A stretch of 43,676 nucleotides of DNA. Source: Antrodiella citrinella. Taxonomy: Eukaryota; Basidiomycota; Agaricomycetes; Polyporales; Steccherinaceae. The notes under the pieces were generated by a model, which was given only the letters and a program-made list of their open reading frames with translations, made no database searches and was not told the DNA's origin. Position numbers and translations under genes: made by a program. The stretch spans positions 1 to 43,676 of the forward strand of contig SGPM01000238.1 in NCBI GenBank assembly GCA_004802725.1, read 5' to 3'. This document shows positions 10,804 to 22,609 of the stretch, piece after piece (the stretch's first letter is position 1; each line of letters opens with the position of its first letter).

Positions 10804-12102
10804 ATGCCAGACCATCTACCACTCCCAGTTCCCGACCTCGCAGACAAGGCCAAGCCTCATGGGACAGATTTGACCGAAGAACAGCGCGAATTGTACGACG
10901 CAGTGCTGAAGCATTTCGATGCCGAGGACTGCATGCTACCAGGTGTGTCTTCCGACGAGGAGGGAAGGCTGACGGAGGCAGAGAAGTTTTGGCTGGTATG
11001 TGTTGGATGTTCAGTTTGTCTAAGCTGTATGTAACAAATGTGGTTGCGCCTATAGACGTATGAATGTTTGCTACGGTATGTCCCACTTGTTCACAACCCG
11101 TTCATACATACCTGCTGGCTAGCATGTAGGCTGATTGTGAACGCTCTCTCCAGGTATCTCCGTGCCGTCAAATGGCACAGTGCAGATGCTGCCATCAAAC
11201 GATTAGAGGCTACCCTCAAGTGGAGACGCGAATTCGGATGGTATGACAAGATCACTGCGGAGCATGTCGAGCCCGAGGTATGTTCATATATAGGTCAAAA
11301 TATATAGGTCTAGGGCTCATAACGCATGATGTTATAGGGTGTAACGGGTAAAGCAAACGTATTTGGATTTGATGTGGACGGACGACCAGCCATGTATCTC
11401 ACCCCGAGCAAACAGAACACGGAAGAAAGTGTTCGGCAGGTTGAGTTCACCTTCTTCGTGGTGGAGATGGCTATTTTCCTGATGGAACCTGGAGTTGAGT
11501 ATGTGCATGTCACATCCTACATTGTATTATGTGTGTTAACTGTCAATGGTAGAACCCTGGCCATCATGATCGACTTTGGAGACAGAGGCAAGAGCCCTAG
11601 CATGCACCAATCTCGAACGGTCCTCGACATCCTCCAAAGCCACTACCCTGAACGTCTCGGTCGGGCGATCGTGATCAACGTCCCCTTTATCGTGAACATT
11701 TTCCTAAAACTCATCCTGCCATTCGTCGACCCAGTCACCCGCGAGAAGGTTCATTTCAACCCAAGGGTCGTTGAGGATCAACTATTCACAGCAGATCAAC
11801 TGATACAGCGGTACGGCGGGGACCGGGAATTTGAGTATGTGCATGAGGAGTATTGGCCGGCTTTGCTCAAAATGGCTGAGGAGAGGAAATCGAGGTGGAT
11901 GCAGAGGTGGAAGGAGATGGGAGGAAGGGTTGGATTGAAAGAGTGGGATTATAAGGTCGGAGAGACCGCGTCGCGGGCTGAGAAGGTCAGTGCCCCTGCT
12001 GAAGAATCCCGCATTTCAGATACAGCGACGAGCGAGAAAGTAAACACGATGGTGGAAGAGGTTCCGGTGGCGGATTTATCTGTCCAATACGTTGCTGCCT
12101 GA
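10804..12102 (+). CDS. SEC14-like CRAL-TRIO lipid-transfer protein, 348 aa
   Basis: Five exons: 10804-10995, 11056-11075 (20 nt), 11154-11277, 11338-11498 and 11553-12102. Proteins of this family exchange phosphatidylinositol or other lipids between membranes. The N-terminal CRAL-TRIO helical part (LLRYLRAVKW...KRLEATLKWRREF) is at residues ~65-100. The lipid-binding domain follows, with DGRPAMYLTPSKQN, MIDFGDRG, the ILQSHYPERLGRA gate helix and VNVPFI-like NVPFIVNIFLKL. The last ~50 residues are Ser/Thr/Glu-rich and probably flexible. The length and domain order are normal for fungal SEC14 homologs outside the SEC14p core group. No membrane anchor is visible. The lipid ligand cannot be predicted. 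Confidence 0.9.
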
Positions 12103-12239
12103 GGATGCTCACCTCGATGTTCCGGGCATTTTGTAGACATCTAGACGTCAATTTCTTCTTGCTCCTCTGGGTAACTTAGATATCTTTTGCCAGTCATGAT
12201 ACTTTCGATGAAACTGCTTTCGATCATTGCTTTCCGAGT

Positions 12240-12660
12240 CGCAATTTGAAGTCGCAAAGCGTGACATATTCGAGGCGGCTCTTCGGCGGCATCTGACGGG
12301 ACTCGTAGAGTGGGTGACACCAGAGTCGGGCATGTTCGTGTGGTCCGTCCTTCTCCTACCCTCCTGGCATCACATAGGCGTGTAAACTGACTCGTCGTGC
12401 CGTAGGTTTAAGCTTCTCCTGACCGAAGATGACGACAGCGACGGGGGCGATTCAGCAGCAGCTATCCGCACACATGCCTTCGAACGCGGCCGGGGTGTCC
12501 TCGCTTTACCGGGGACCGTCTTCCTACCAAGTGACCGGAAGACAGCGTACGCACGCGCGTTGTTCAGCATGTTGGAACCTGCGCAGTTGATGTGACGCTA
12601 AGAAGATTGAAAGAAGCCATCCTAAACGCCAGGGAGTGCTGCGAAGAAGTAGATGGTTTT
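12240..12660 (+). pseudogene. C-terminal remnant of an aromatic/aminoadipate aminotransferase
   Basis: The translation shows the end of a class I/II PLP aminotransferase of the ARO8/kynurenine type: AALRRHLTGLVEW, TPESGMFVW, then after a still canonical intron (about 12342-12403, GTCCGT...GTAG) FKLLL, GVLALPGTVFLP, RKTAYARALFSMLEP and LRRLKEAILNARE. The frame breaks just after EPAQ: the next block (VTLRRLKEA) needs a one-base shift, and the original frame stops at TGA 12593-12595. The catalytic lysine region and everything before it are missing; the sequence upstream is the SEC14 gene. It is therefore a truncated relic that keeps a recognisable splice site. Confidence 0.75.
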
Positions 12661-13407
12661 CATCCTGCATGCGCGGAAATGAGACTTGAGGTATTACAGA
12701 TATCCAGGAAAGGGATACACGGTTGTGGGGGCTCTACGTACCGGATTCATGCAGGTCGTGAACTTGGCAAGGGGCCTGTCGAATGGCGAGAGTGGCTGGG
12801 GCGAAAGTAGGTCGGAGAGTGCTCGCGACTCGCTGATCTTCCTCCCTTAACGTTGCGGAGTGCCAGGTAGTACTATATCTGTTCCTCAGTCGTACCGGGA
12901 AGAGGTTGCGGGAAATTGAATTATACGTTTGAGGTGTATACATTTGCGACCGGCGACGAGCGGAATACTCGCCAAAGGGCCGAGACCACTTTGAACAAAG
13001 CCATGAAAGTTCGAGGCGGCATCACCAGCGTTCTGCTAATGATATCTGGGATGGAAATAGGTTTGGCAATTGTCCCCGCAGGTACAAAAAGCAACCTTTA
13101 AAACGTCGTGGTGCACCCTACGGAAGATCCCGGGCTCGGTCGCGTGCCCCATAACAAAGAAGCAGGAAGAGCTTGGCTTTGGAAGCTGAAGACGCCAACG
13201 CCACAGTTCACCTAGATCGCTGGACCGCAGCTTCATTAATATTGTCTGACGGACTCTGAAGGTATTACTCCGAGTAGTGAAGTCCTGCTTTGCGATAATT
13301 CGAATGCATCTGAAATTCGTAAGAATTCTGCTGAGGCTTGAGATCAGAAGTAATATCTTCAAAAGCTGCAAAAACGATAGAGTGAAATGTTACGAAAAAA
13401 TCGCTCT
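12661..13407. other. Intergenic, convergent side of methyltransferase 3
   Basis: No frame here carries a recognisable domain. It follows the aminotransferase relic and ends at the stop codon of the minus-strand methyltransferase gene. Confidence 0.35.
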
Positions 13408-14212
13408 TCACCAAACGAACGGGATTACCGCGTACTTCGTCTTCTCCGCCCACCTCACCCACTCGTCCTTGAACTCCGTTCTCATCAACAGATCCTCCTT
13501 CGGGACCCTCGACAGCAACCCATACGTCACATACGACACGAACATCAGCCAAAACATGCCGAACACTTGGCCCTGCTGCGTCCGCCACATGCCACTCTCC
13601 ACCCACCACGTCCCCGGGCTAAAGAGCTGCGCGACAACCATACCGGTAGTCATGATCACGAAGGCGAGATAGGATGGGTGACGGACGTAGGCGTACGGGC
13701 CGTTCGTGACCAACCTATGTCCCTTTTGCAGGGAGAGTTCGAACGTGAAGTGACGGCCGAGTGTGCGGTAGCAGAGGTATCGCAGGAACGCGCCCGACCA
13801 GACGGCCGTAGAGGCACAGAGAAAGCGGTGCGATAGGTAGAAGTCAGAGGGTTTCGGTGCTGTCGCAGGGCTCGACAGGAGAGCGTGGTGAAGACGAGGA
13901 ATGCGGATTACAGGATAAACTGCGGATAGGATCATGTAGACGTCGCACACGCCAAGGAGAAAGTTGGTGGTCTGTTGAACAGTGTGTTAACTGACATACA
14001 TGCACGAAGGACCGGCGGACTCGTACCATCCATGTAGGCACCGTGATGAACGTTACGGAAGACAGTATGTCATTGGCTTTGTGTTCCTTGTATTTCTTTT
14101 GCTCTTGGGAGTCGGCAGGCGGACGCGGAGGACGAACAGACACATGTGCTGAAAATACATTTGCGATGATGAAAGGTATGATCGACAACGGGTTGTCCAA
14201 TATGTTCGTCAT
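13408..14212 (-). CDS. Isoprenylcysteine O-methyltransferase-like protein 3
   Basis: Exons 14027-14212 and 13408-13971 (55-bp intron, phase 0) encode 249 residues. It is much closer to paralog 1 than to paralog 2: both share LCYRTLGRHFTFELSLQK, SPGTWWVES and RVPKEDL, and end in TKYAVIPF[IV]W. The RHPSYL motif and the late EFKDEW signature keep the SAM-binding features of the ICMT family. The first exon has a PPRPPADSQEQKKYKEHK linker like the PPRPPADKSEIKKYRERK of paralog 1. It lies about 6 kb from the other two, separated by the monooxygenase, SEC14 and aminotransferase remnant. That suggests duplication followed by insertion or rearrangement. Confidence 0.85.
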
Positions 14213-14915
14213 TGTGAAATTTCAGTGAAGACGAAGAGGATAGTGAAGTGGTCTTTGCCCGAGCACCCCTTCATTTATCCCGGGCGTGATATCAGACGAT
14301 GTCATGCTTGGTGATATTCTAGTTGGGGGAACCGTTTGAGCCCGATAGGAGTACGTTAGAAGAGCAACCGAGGTTTCAATAAATGCGAACCGAGTGTTTT
14401 ACTGCGGTATCGCATCCTCACCTAATGCCGATTGCCACCGCGTCCTCTAGGGAGGAATAACGCTGTGTTTAGCCTTATATCATGATATAGAGAAGGATCC
14501 TAAGGAAAAATAAAACTCCCCGCGCAATGAATGTCGAGGCCACATTCGCTGTTCATCTCCTTGCTGCAGATTACACCTCCTACCTGCCACTGGCGTCTTT
14601 TGGATCGTGGATGGCGACGACGAAGGCAAGGAAGGAGGCAAGCGCGGATGTGATCGGCCCATGGAAATGAGGAAATTGTAGAACAGAACTCTCCGTGGAT
14701 GCCCACACAAACGGAAGACCTTGGAGCTGCGAGGACACAAGAGGTTCACCCCAGTGAATTATTGTCGGAGCCACGTCGATACGCCCGGGGACGAGGCGCA
14801 AATACCTACTGTCGTCAGTCATACTCACGGCGTGTTTTGATAGATATTATATTGGATTGTAATGACTTCTATACATCTGCAAGCATCCCCAAGATCAAAG
14901 GCGGTCAACGTCAGT
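14213..14915. other. Intergenic, methyltransferase 3 promoter and CCT5 3' end
   Basis: A minus-strand frame of about 80 codons (14580-14828) ends in a hydrophobic run but resembles no family I know. The sequence GATAAAT near 14270 could serve as a weak TATA element for methyltransferase 3. Confidence 0.35.
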
Positions 14916-17169
14916 CTACTCTTCGGGTTGGCCTGCGATGATGACGTCGTCTGTGAAAGCTGTCAGTACGATGAACAGGAAGAGAGTTGAACCATGGAAC
15001 TCACCGATCTTGAGTACCGCACGAACCAACTACGACGCGAAAGGAGGGATGAGTCGGTGACTGGTCAGAGGGAGGAGGTTACATACCTGAGTAGCGAGCA
15101 AGTACTGCTGTCTCTTCGAGATGAGGGAATCGTATACATTTTGCTTCTTCATATCTGCATGCAAAATCAAATCAGCACCGCACTCTTGTAATACGAGGGC
15201 TCAATCACGTACCGTTCTCGTCCTTGCCCAAGCAATCAATACCTAACTTCGAGTTGCCCTCTTGTACTTGTCGGCTCTTGACCTCGGCCAAAGTCTCGAT
15301 AGGAGGCAAACCACTGTTCTCGGCGAGAGCGAGAGGGACGGCGTCGAGTGCGGATGCGAAAGCACGTATGGCGTATTGCTCGATGGACGGGATCTAGCAA
15401 AAACTCAATCTCTACACCAATAAACATTGGGACGAACCTACCTCGTCTGCTGCCTTAGAAACAGCCAAAGAGCAGCTGATCTCTGCAGAACCACCACCGT
15501 ACACGACGTGGTCATTGACGATGAGATTCCGGACGGCGCAGAGGGCATCGTGAAGTGCGCGCTTGGCCTCATCCACGATCTAAGAAGCGGGTGAATATAA
15601 AAGATAGGATAGGTATGATATGACACGCACCATCTTGTTGCTACCTCGGACGAAGATGGTGACTGTCTTGGCGTTGGCACACTCTTCGATGACAAGCATC
15701 TTATCCCGAGTGGTACCAAAGGTGACCTCCCGGACAATACCCGCCTTACCCAACTTCTCGGGTGTGAGGTCCTCAAATCGAGGAACAATGCGTCCATTGG
15801 TGGCGATAGCAATGAGCTACAAAAATCACTTTAGCCACCTCTCTGTTCGGAGAAGTTTGACTTGATTGATAACGCACCTCGATCTCCGGACCACCAACCC
15901 ACCGCACGGCAGGCAACTCATTCTGCATCAGTAGATGGTTCGCCTCATCGTCGAAACCCCACTGGCAAATGACCAAATTCGCCCCAGTGTCCTTCACCAT
16001 CTTGATCATCTCCGCAAACTTCTCCTTCTCATACTCCCGCAGCTTCTTGTACTCCTCCACAGTCGTGATATCCAATTTATGCTTAGTCTTCGGCCGGGGA
16101 GGCTCAAACGGACATGTTAGAATAGCGAGTTTCGCGTTCTTGACGGAATGCGGCATTTGTGGGTGGGACATGTCTTTGTCGATGAGGACACCTTTGATGA
16201 GGGTCGTGTCCGCGAGAGAGCCGCCGACTTTGCCGTCCACTTTGATCATGTCGAAGGGGACGTCTTTCCGCTCGAGGTCCGCAACGGCGAGGACGGCATC
16301 CACCGCGATCTGAGCGAATTGCTCGTGCTCTTTTGAAACGCTATGGCATGGCAATCCCGTCTTGGTCATGAGTGAATCGGTTTGAAATACGAGCAGACGT
16401 ACATTTTGCTTCCCAGGCTGGTCATGGCAGTCTTGAGCAAGTTGGAGGTATCTGTCGGAGTGAAAGTGATCCTGTCAGAGATTTTTTCCAGGTGGGTCAC
16501 AGCGACCCGACATGCTTGATCAAAACCATCTGCTATTCGGATCGGATGAATGCCTCGGTCGAGCAGAGCTTGGCTTTGTTCAAGCAAAGCGCCAGCGAGC
16601 ACTGCGTATCGTTGTCAAAGTCAGCTCCCAAAGATTGAAGCAGAGTGAGGACTGTGCGCACCAACAACACCCGTGGTTCCATCACCAATCTCATCATCCT
16701 GACTCTTCGACAACTGCACCAGCAACTTCGCAATCTGGTGCTCTACCTCCATCTGACTAAGGATAGTCGCACCGTCATTGGTGACAGTAATCTCGCCGTC
16801 TGGTGAAATGAGGATCTTGTCCAATCCTACGCGCGATTGGAATGTCTTCAGTACGCGGTTTAGATGGTTAAACACGACTACAACGCACCTCTAGGTCCCA
16901 GAGACGTCCGAATGATGTTGGCCACCGACCGCGCAGCCAAAATATGGGACTATAATCAGACTATATCAGTGACCGTCTCCGATGTCGCTCACAGAAATGT
17001 GTACGTACCTTGATAGCCTCAATGCCATGAGTCCTGGTTTTTTTCGCTTGCTCTCGCAAGATAATGAACGGCCGTCCATACTAGACACGAAAGCATATGA
17101 GTACGTGTTCCACAATAATACGGATGTAAATACCTCGTCAGTAGCATACATCGCCTGTGGTTCCGCCAT
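14916..17169 (-). CDS. CCT5: T-complex chaperonin subunit epsilon (CCT5)
   Basis: Twelve exons give 542 residues with every phase closing: 17134-17169, 17009-17080, 16889-16949, 16662-16826, 16403-16601, 15878-16340, 15631-15816, 15442-15579, 15213-15393, 15087-15154, 15005-15029 and 14916-14950. CCT5 is one of eight subunits of the cytosolic TRiC/CCT ring that folds actin, tubulin and other proteins using ATP. Diagnostic motifs are [20 protein letters not shown] and the ATP-binding [12 protein letters not shown] (around residue 100), the apical-domain segment [28 protein letters not shown], and the epsilon-type ending LKIDDVIIAG. Length matches fungal CCT5. It lies upstream of PP2A on the same strand without signs of co-regulation. 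Confidence 0.96.
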
Positions 17170-17550
17170 TTTGTGTGGTCGTTAGATGATCGTCTGCCAA
17201 AACGAGATGAGCGAGACGCGTCGATCTTGTAGGCCGTCACACTCGTTACGCATGTGACATAGCGTACGGCGTTATCTCCAATCACATATGTGACAAGCCG
17301 TCACTACAGACAGGGTTAGGGTCATCACACGAAGGTCGATACGAGGTGAGTGAGAAAACGATAAATATCAAAGAAAAGCGAATGTATGCACGTAGCCAAT
17401 GTCCAAGAAGAAGGAAATAGGTATAGTCTTTGCTTCGTCTTCACCACCCATCTCACTGATACACGGTGTACGTCGTATACGTATGCTGTATGTACTGTAC
17501 TATATGACACGGAAAGCCTGAAAGCAGTCCGATAAACGTAAACAGAATCA
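17170..17550. other. Intergenic, CCT5 promoter and PP2A 3' end
   Basis: Both neighbours are on the minus strand. A GGTTAGGGT-like stretch near 17310 is too short to be a telomeric array. No gene is seen. Confidence 0.4.
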
Positions 17551-18899
<1,349 letters not shown>

Positions 18900-19245
18900 T
18901 GTGGTGGAATGTGAAGATGAGAGTTGGTGCTATGAAATTCGGATGAGAGGAAGAAATCTGTTAGAATTGAGAATTGATGTCAAGACTAGAAGAACACGCA
19001 CACAACGCCAACGCTGCCACCCGTGACACCGCACCGTCCGCAGTCACAGTAATGGTCACACTTGTCACACAGCCCGTGGGAATCTACCCGGCGCGTCCGT
19101 CTTGATTCTGATTCCTCAAATCGCAGAGTGACTCCTTCCCCGCAACCTCGCTTCGTCCCAGACGACCATCATCTCGTCTGCCCACTCTTTACGCATCGTT
19201 TACCTGTAGAGCACACAAGGGGGAAGCCTACTACATCCGCTCAGC
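18900..19245. promoter_or_regulatory. Bidirectional promoter region PP2A / eIF1A
   Basis: Only 346 bp separate the start codons of two divergent housekeeping genes, so their promoters must overlap or abut. I see no TATA box; a TATA-less housekeeping promoter is expected. Pyrimidine-rich stretches lie on the sense side of the eIF1A leader. Confidence 0.55.
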
Positions 19246-19905
19246 ATGCCCAAGGTAAAATAAATCAGTCGTCTCTTGAGATATCTTGTCGATCGCTCAT
19301 CCTTGTGTCACAGAATAAAGGAAAGGTTAGCAGCCATGTTCACCGTGCACTCTCGGACTGCAATCTTACTCGACTGTAAAGGGTGGAAAGAACAGGAGAC
19401 GTGGAAAGAACGAGAACGACGATGACAAGCGCGAGCTGGTGTTCCGAGAGGATGGCCAGGAATACGCTCAGGTCACGAAGATGTTGGGCAACGGCCGTCT
19501 TGAGGCACAATGCTTCGATGGTGAGAAGCGGTTAGCCCACATTCGAGGGAAAATGAGGAAGAAGGTACGTCTCATCTGTCCTTCGTTCGAGCTGCGATCC
19601 TCACATATTCCCCCAGGTCTGGATCAACCAGGGAGACATCATTCTACTGTCTCTCCGTGATTTCCAGGATGACAAGGCAGATGTCATTGTCAAGTACACC
19701 GCCGATGAAGCACGTAGTTGTACGTTTCCTGTCCTCTACATCCCTCATTCGGCCAACTTAACGCTCACCTGTCTACGTAGTGAAAGCTTACGGAGAACTG
19801 CCGGAGAACGCCAAGATCAACGAGACAGACACATTCGGCGACGAGGAAGGCGAATGTACATTCGAGTTCGGCGATGATGAAGAGGTTGATATCGACGACA
19901 TCTGA
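19246..19905 (+). CDS. TIF11: Translation initiation factor eIF1A
   Basis: Five exons encode 143 residues: 19246-19254 (9 nt), 19314-19325 (12 nt), 19382-19564, 19617-19719 and 19781-19905. eIF1A binds the ribosomal A site in the 43S complex and promotes scanning and start-codon selection. It has the basic N-terminal tail [16 protein letters not shown], the OB fold ([18 protein letters not shown]...[34 protein letters not shown]) and the acidic C-terminal tail ending DIDDI. Length is normal for eukaryotes. The basic tail is assembled from two tiny exons. The ATG at 19246 is fixed by the conserved MPK start. It is divergent from the PP2A gene. Confidence 0.96.
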
Positions 19906-20261
19906 TCAATGCAACGGTGTCCCTCTGTATCACTATTCACGAATTCGGTGTGTCTATGCATTACTCGCCACAGCTAGGACGGGTCCATTTTCTTACCCGT
20001 CTTATCTCGCCTAGATGTATAGCGTATCTCTGTTTGCGTGTGTCACCCCTGTGGTTGTGTGTTCCATAATTTTTATCCTTTTTTGATGTAACGACCTGGA
20101 CCATGAATATCTCTTGCTCATCATGCGATGCATATCCGCATTCCTCTCTTCGATTGTATCATTATGTCAATTCCAGTCGAACTATAGATCATGCTTCCGG
20201 AGACTCTACTGTCGCTTTGGAATGAGTTGTATGGTATCTAGCCTCGTTAAGGATGTTATGT
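19906..20261. other. Convergent intergenic, eIF1A / ankyrin-like gene
   Basis: This T-rich spacer should hold both 3' UTRs. No frame shows a known domain. Confidence 0.4.
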
Positions 20262-21112
20262 CTACAATCCGCTTGTCATCATCAGAACCGTCTGCATGTT
20301 CGGAACGCAGCCCTTCTCCTTAATGAAATACTGCACAATATCCCTAGCATCCACTTTGACAGCAACCTTCAGCATCTCCGGAGACACCTTTACTCGATCC
20401 TCTATCCTTCTTCTCCTCACTTTCCTTCCGTCCGCATCCTTCACCGACCCATCCGGCTCAATGAGCATCTTCACCAGTCCCAAATCCTTCTTATTGATCG
20501 CAACGCGCACCGCCAGGCCGCCCTTACAAGCAGGCGACGCTCCATTCTCCAGCAAGAAGCGGACGAGGGGGATAAACCCCGCCGTGACCGCCTTCGCCAA
20601 CGGGTATCCATCGCGGTGATTCCAATCTGGGTTTGGGATGCGCGGTTCCTCGAGTAGGAAACGAAGAAGGGGGATCGGTGCGTCCTCCGACGACCAGGGC
20701 TCTTTTGGCCGTTGCTTCTTCATCCCGACGACCCGGGGGCGTGGGCTCGGCGCGAGGGATTGGAAGAGCCATCTGGGTAGCTTGACTTTCGTTCTTGAAT
20801 GTTTGGAGAGGAGGGCGGCGTAGGAAGGGTTGCGAAGAATAGTTTTGAGGACGGGAAGTGTGCAGATTGGAAACCGGAGGACTTTGGATGCGAGGTCGTC
20901 AGTGGGGAGGCTCTGAAGGACAACGTATTCCGCCTGCACACTCAAAGGCGCGTACTTGAAGACGGAGTATACGTGTCTCGAGCAGCATGGCAGAGTCTCG
21001 TTCAGCGCGAAGATGAATATTTCGTAGAGCAGCTACGTTTGGTCGTCAGAGACTTCTTTGTTTGTGATTTGACTGAACGCACTTCGACAGGGAGGCTTTC
21101 TAAGGTAGGCAT
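20262..21112 (-). CDS. F-box-like / ankyrin-repeat protein, 266 aa
   Basis: Exons 21083-21112 and 20262-21032 (50-bp GTGCGT...CGTAG intron, phase 0) encode 266 residues. The N-terminus LESLPVELLYEIFIFALNETLP looks like a short F-box helix pair. It is followed by a degenerate ankyrin-type stack: LLRFLLEEPRIPNPDWNHRDGYPLAKAVTAG, IPLVRFLLENGASP and LAVRVAINKKDLGLVKMLI. Such proteins usually act as substrate adaptors for SCF ubiquitin ligases, but I infer this only from domain layout. Without the small first exon the conserved LPVE start is lost, which supports the splice. The C-terminus is Lys/Arg-rich and lacks a clear repeat. It is divergent from the orphan gene at 21847. Confidence 0.7.
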
Positions 21113-21846
21113 GGTTTTCAAGTGAGTATATGCGCGTTCCCCTCGCCGAATTCGCGGACCATAAGAGAGATATGTGGTGAGCGTAAGGATAGAGTGTAAG
21201 TCGACTGATTTTTGTGAGTGGTCCAGGGGACCGGCCGCAGTGTGGCGTCTATCCAGATAAGATAACCTCGTGGCGTCGGTGCAGCCCTGCTCGCTCTCAT
21301 CGTCTCAATTCGTTCGTGTTCTGTTTTCTAGTTCCCGGAGTATTCTGCTACAGTCCTAAGGCCACAGGATGAAATGGATATACTAGGAAGATCTTCACAA
21401 CTTTACGATATTGCACAGGATTCGTCGATCTGCCACTACTAGAAGCATGCATCACAGCATACACATGTCCGGTCAAACTCTTCATTTCAATCATCAGCGG
21501 ACGTACTTGTGCTCTCGACGCAAGGCTGGACATTCATACTAGGAGACGTCCGTCAATGCGTTCCATGGATGCTGTTCATTCGTATCTATCGATGGACTCA
21601 GGCGCTGGTTCTGCCGCTGGCCCAGGATACCCTCTATGGCAGCTCTTCGATGGTCCTTCTCGTTAGGGCTGTTGTCCGTTCACCTCGTGTTCCTGGGGTG
21701 TAAAAGGACCGACAATTCTGCTACACTGCATCTTCCTATTGTTGCGCCTTATAAACGAATGGATTCTGACATGTTCGCTTCACGGACTCCTGTCAGAGCT
21801 CACACAATCCCCCATTTCCACCTGAGTCGACCCATTGTACTGCATA
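21113..21846. promoter_or_regulatory. Divergent intergenic region with presumed promoters
   Basis: The region separates two genes pointing outward and should include both promoters. Frames within it lack recognisable domains. No TATA box stands out. Confidence 0.35.
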
Positions 21847-22380
21847 ATGTCGACTGTGGATGTCTTAGGTGAGTGCCTCATGATTTCGCGTTGTTCATCG
21901 TTCGTTTACTGACATATCGAATGCAGAAGAACAGACCGTTGTCGTTGAGACACCTAAGGGCGGGCGGACCCACAGTTTCCTCGCCAAGGCCGGTCTTACC
22001 GCATTCATGGACAAGAAGAAAGAGATCCAGGTCAACGCAGACATCCCCGTCTCTGTCGTCATTCTGCAGGTACGTTACGTATCCAACCCAAACTCCCACT
22101 CGCCACTCACTCACCAGCGACCTAGCTTCGCGGGCCAATCGACCTGGACACACTCGACTGCGACATCGAAGCTTTCGTCAAGCTGCCTCTGGCACCCGCC
22201 CTTAGGGTCGGGAACCTCAAGGGCAACCTCAGGCAGGGCGTCACCACGCGGTTCAGCGTCGCGCAAGTCGGTGGCGCCATCACGTTGTACCTCAAAGAGA
22301 AGCGTCTGTGGATCCGGTCAGAGATTGCGTTCAGAGGGAAAACGCACAATGTGGACGTCGGGTTGATCCCTCTTCCGTGA
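21847..22380 (+). CDS. Small conserved-looking orphan protein, 139 aa
   Basis: Three exons (21847-21868, 21927-22069, 22126-22380) join in frame to 139 residues. I do not recognise the family. The protein is rich in alternating hydrophobic and polar residues, which suggests a mainly beta-strand fold: VNADIPVSVVIL, LRGPIDLDTLDCDIEAFVKL, TTRFSVAQVGGAITLYL, KRLWIRSEIAFRG and a VDVGLIPLP end. It has no signal peptide or membrane helix. Clean GT-AG splice sites and a strong codon-like pattern argue that it is a real gene. It sits tail-to-tail with the sugar transporter, 229 bp away. Confidence 0.7.
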
Positions 22381-22609
22381 GTGTGATTGTCTTGAGGAAA
22401 GATGTTTCGTGGTATCTGACATTTGTCTTTGTGCAGAATATGATATGCACATGGCACAGGTGTTGTACGTATACGAATCGGAATTCGTCGACTCGCAGGG
22501 TTGTACCGTACGATATGGGTGTCCACAACTGGCCGTGGTTTGCATGCGTCCACGTCTGCTGTGAGAACCACACAATTGTAATGTACAATGTTTCATTTTC
22601 ATAGGGTCA

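Noticed and set aside
22122..22571. Minus-strand frames overlapping the orphan gene
   Set aside because: They are the antisense of an exon with clean splice sites and carry no known domain; the transporter stop lies at 22610.
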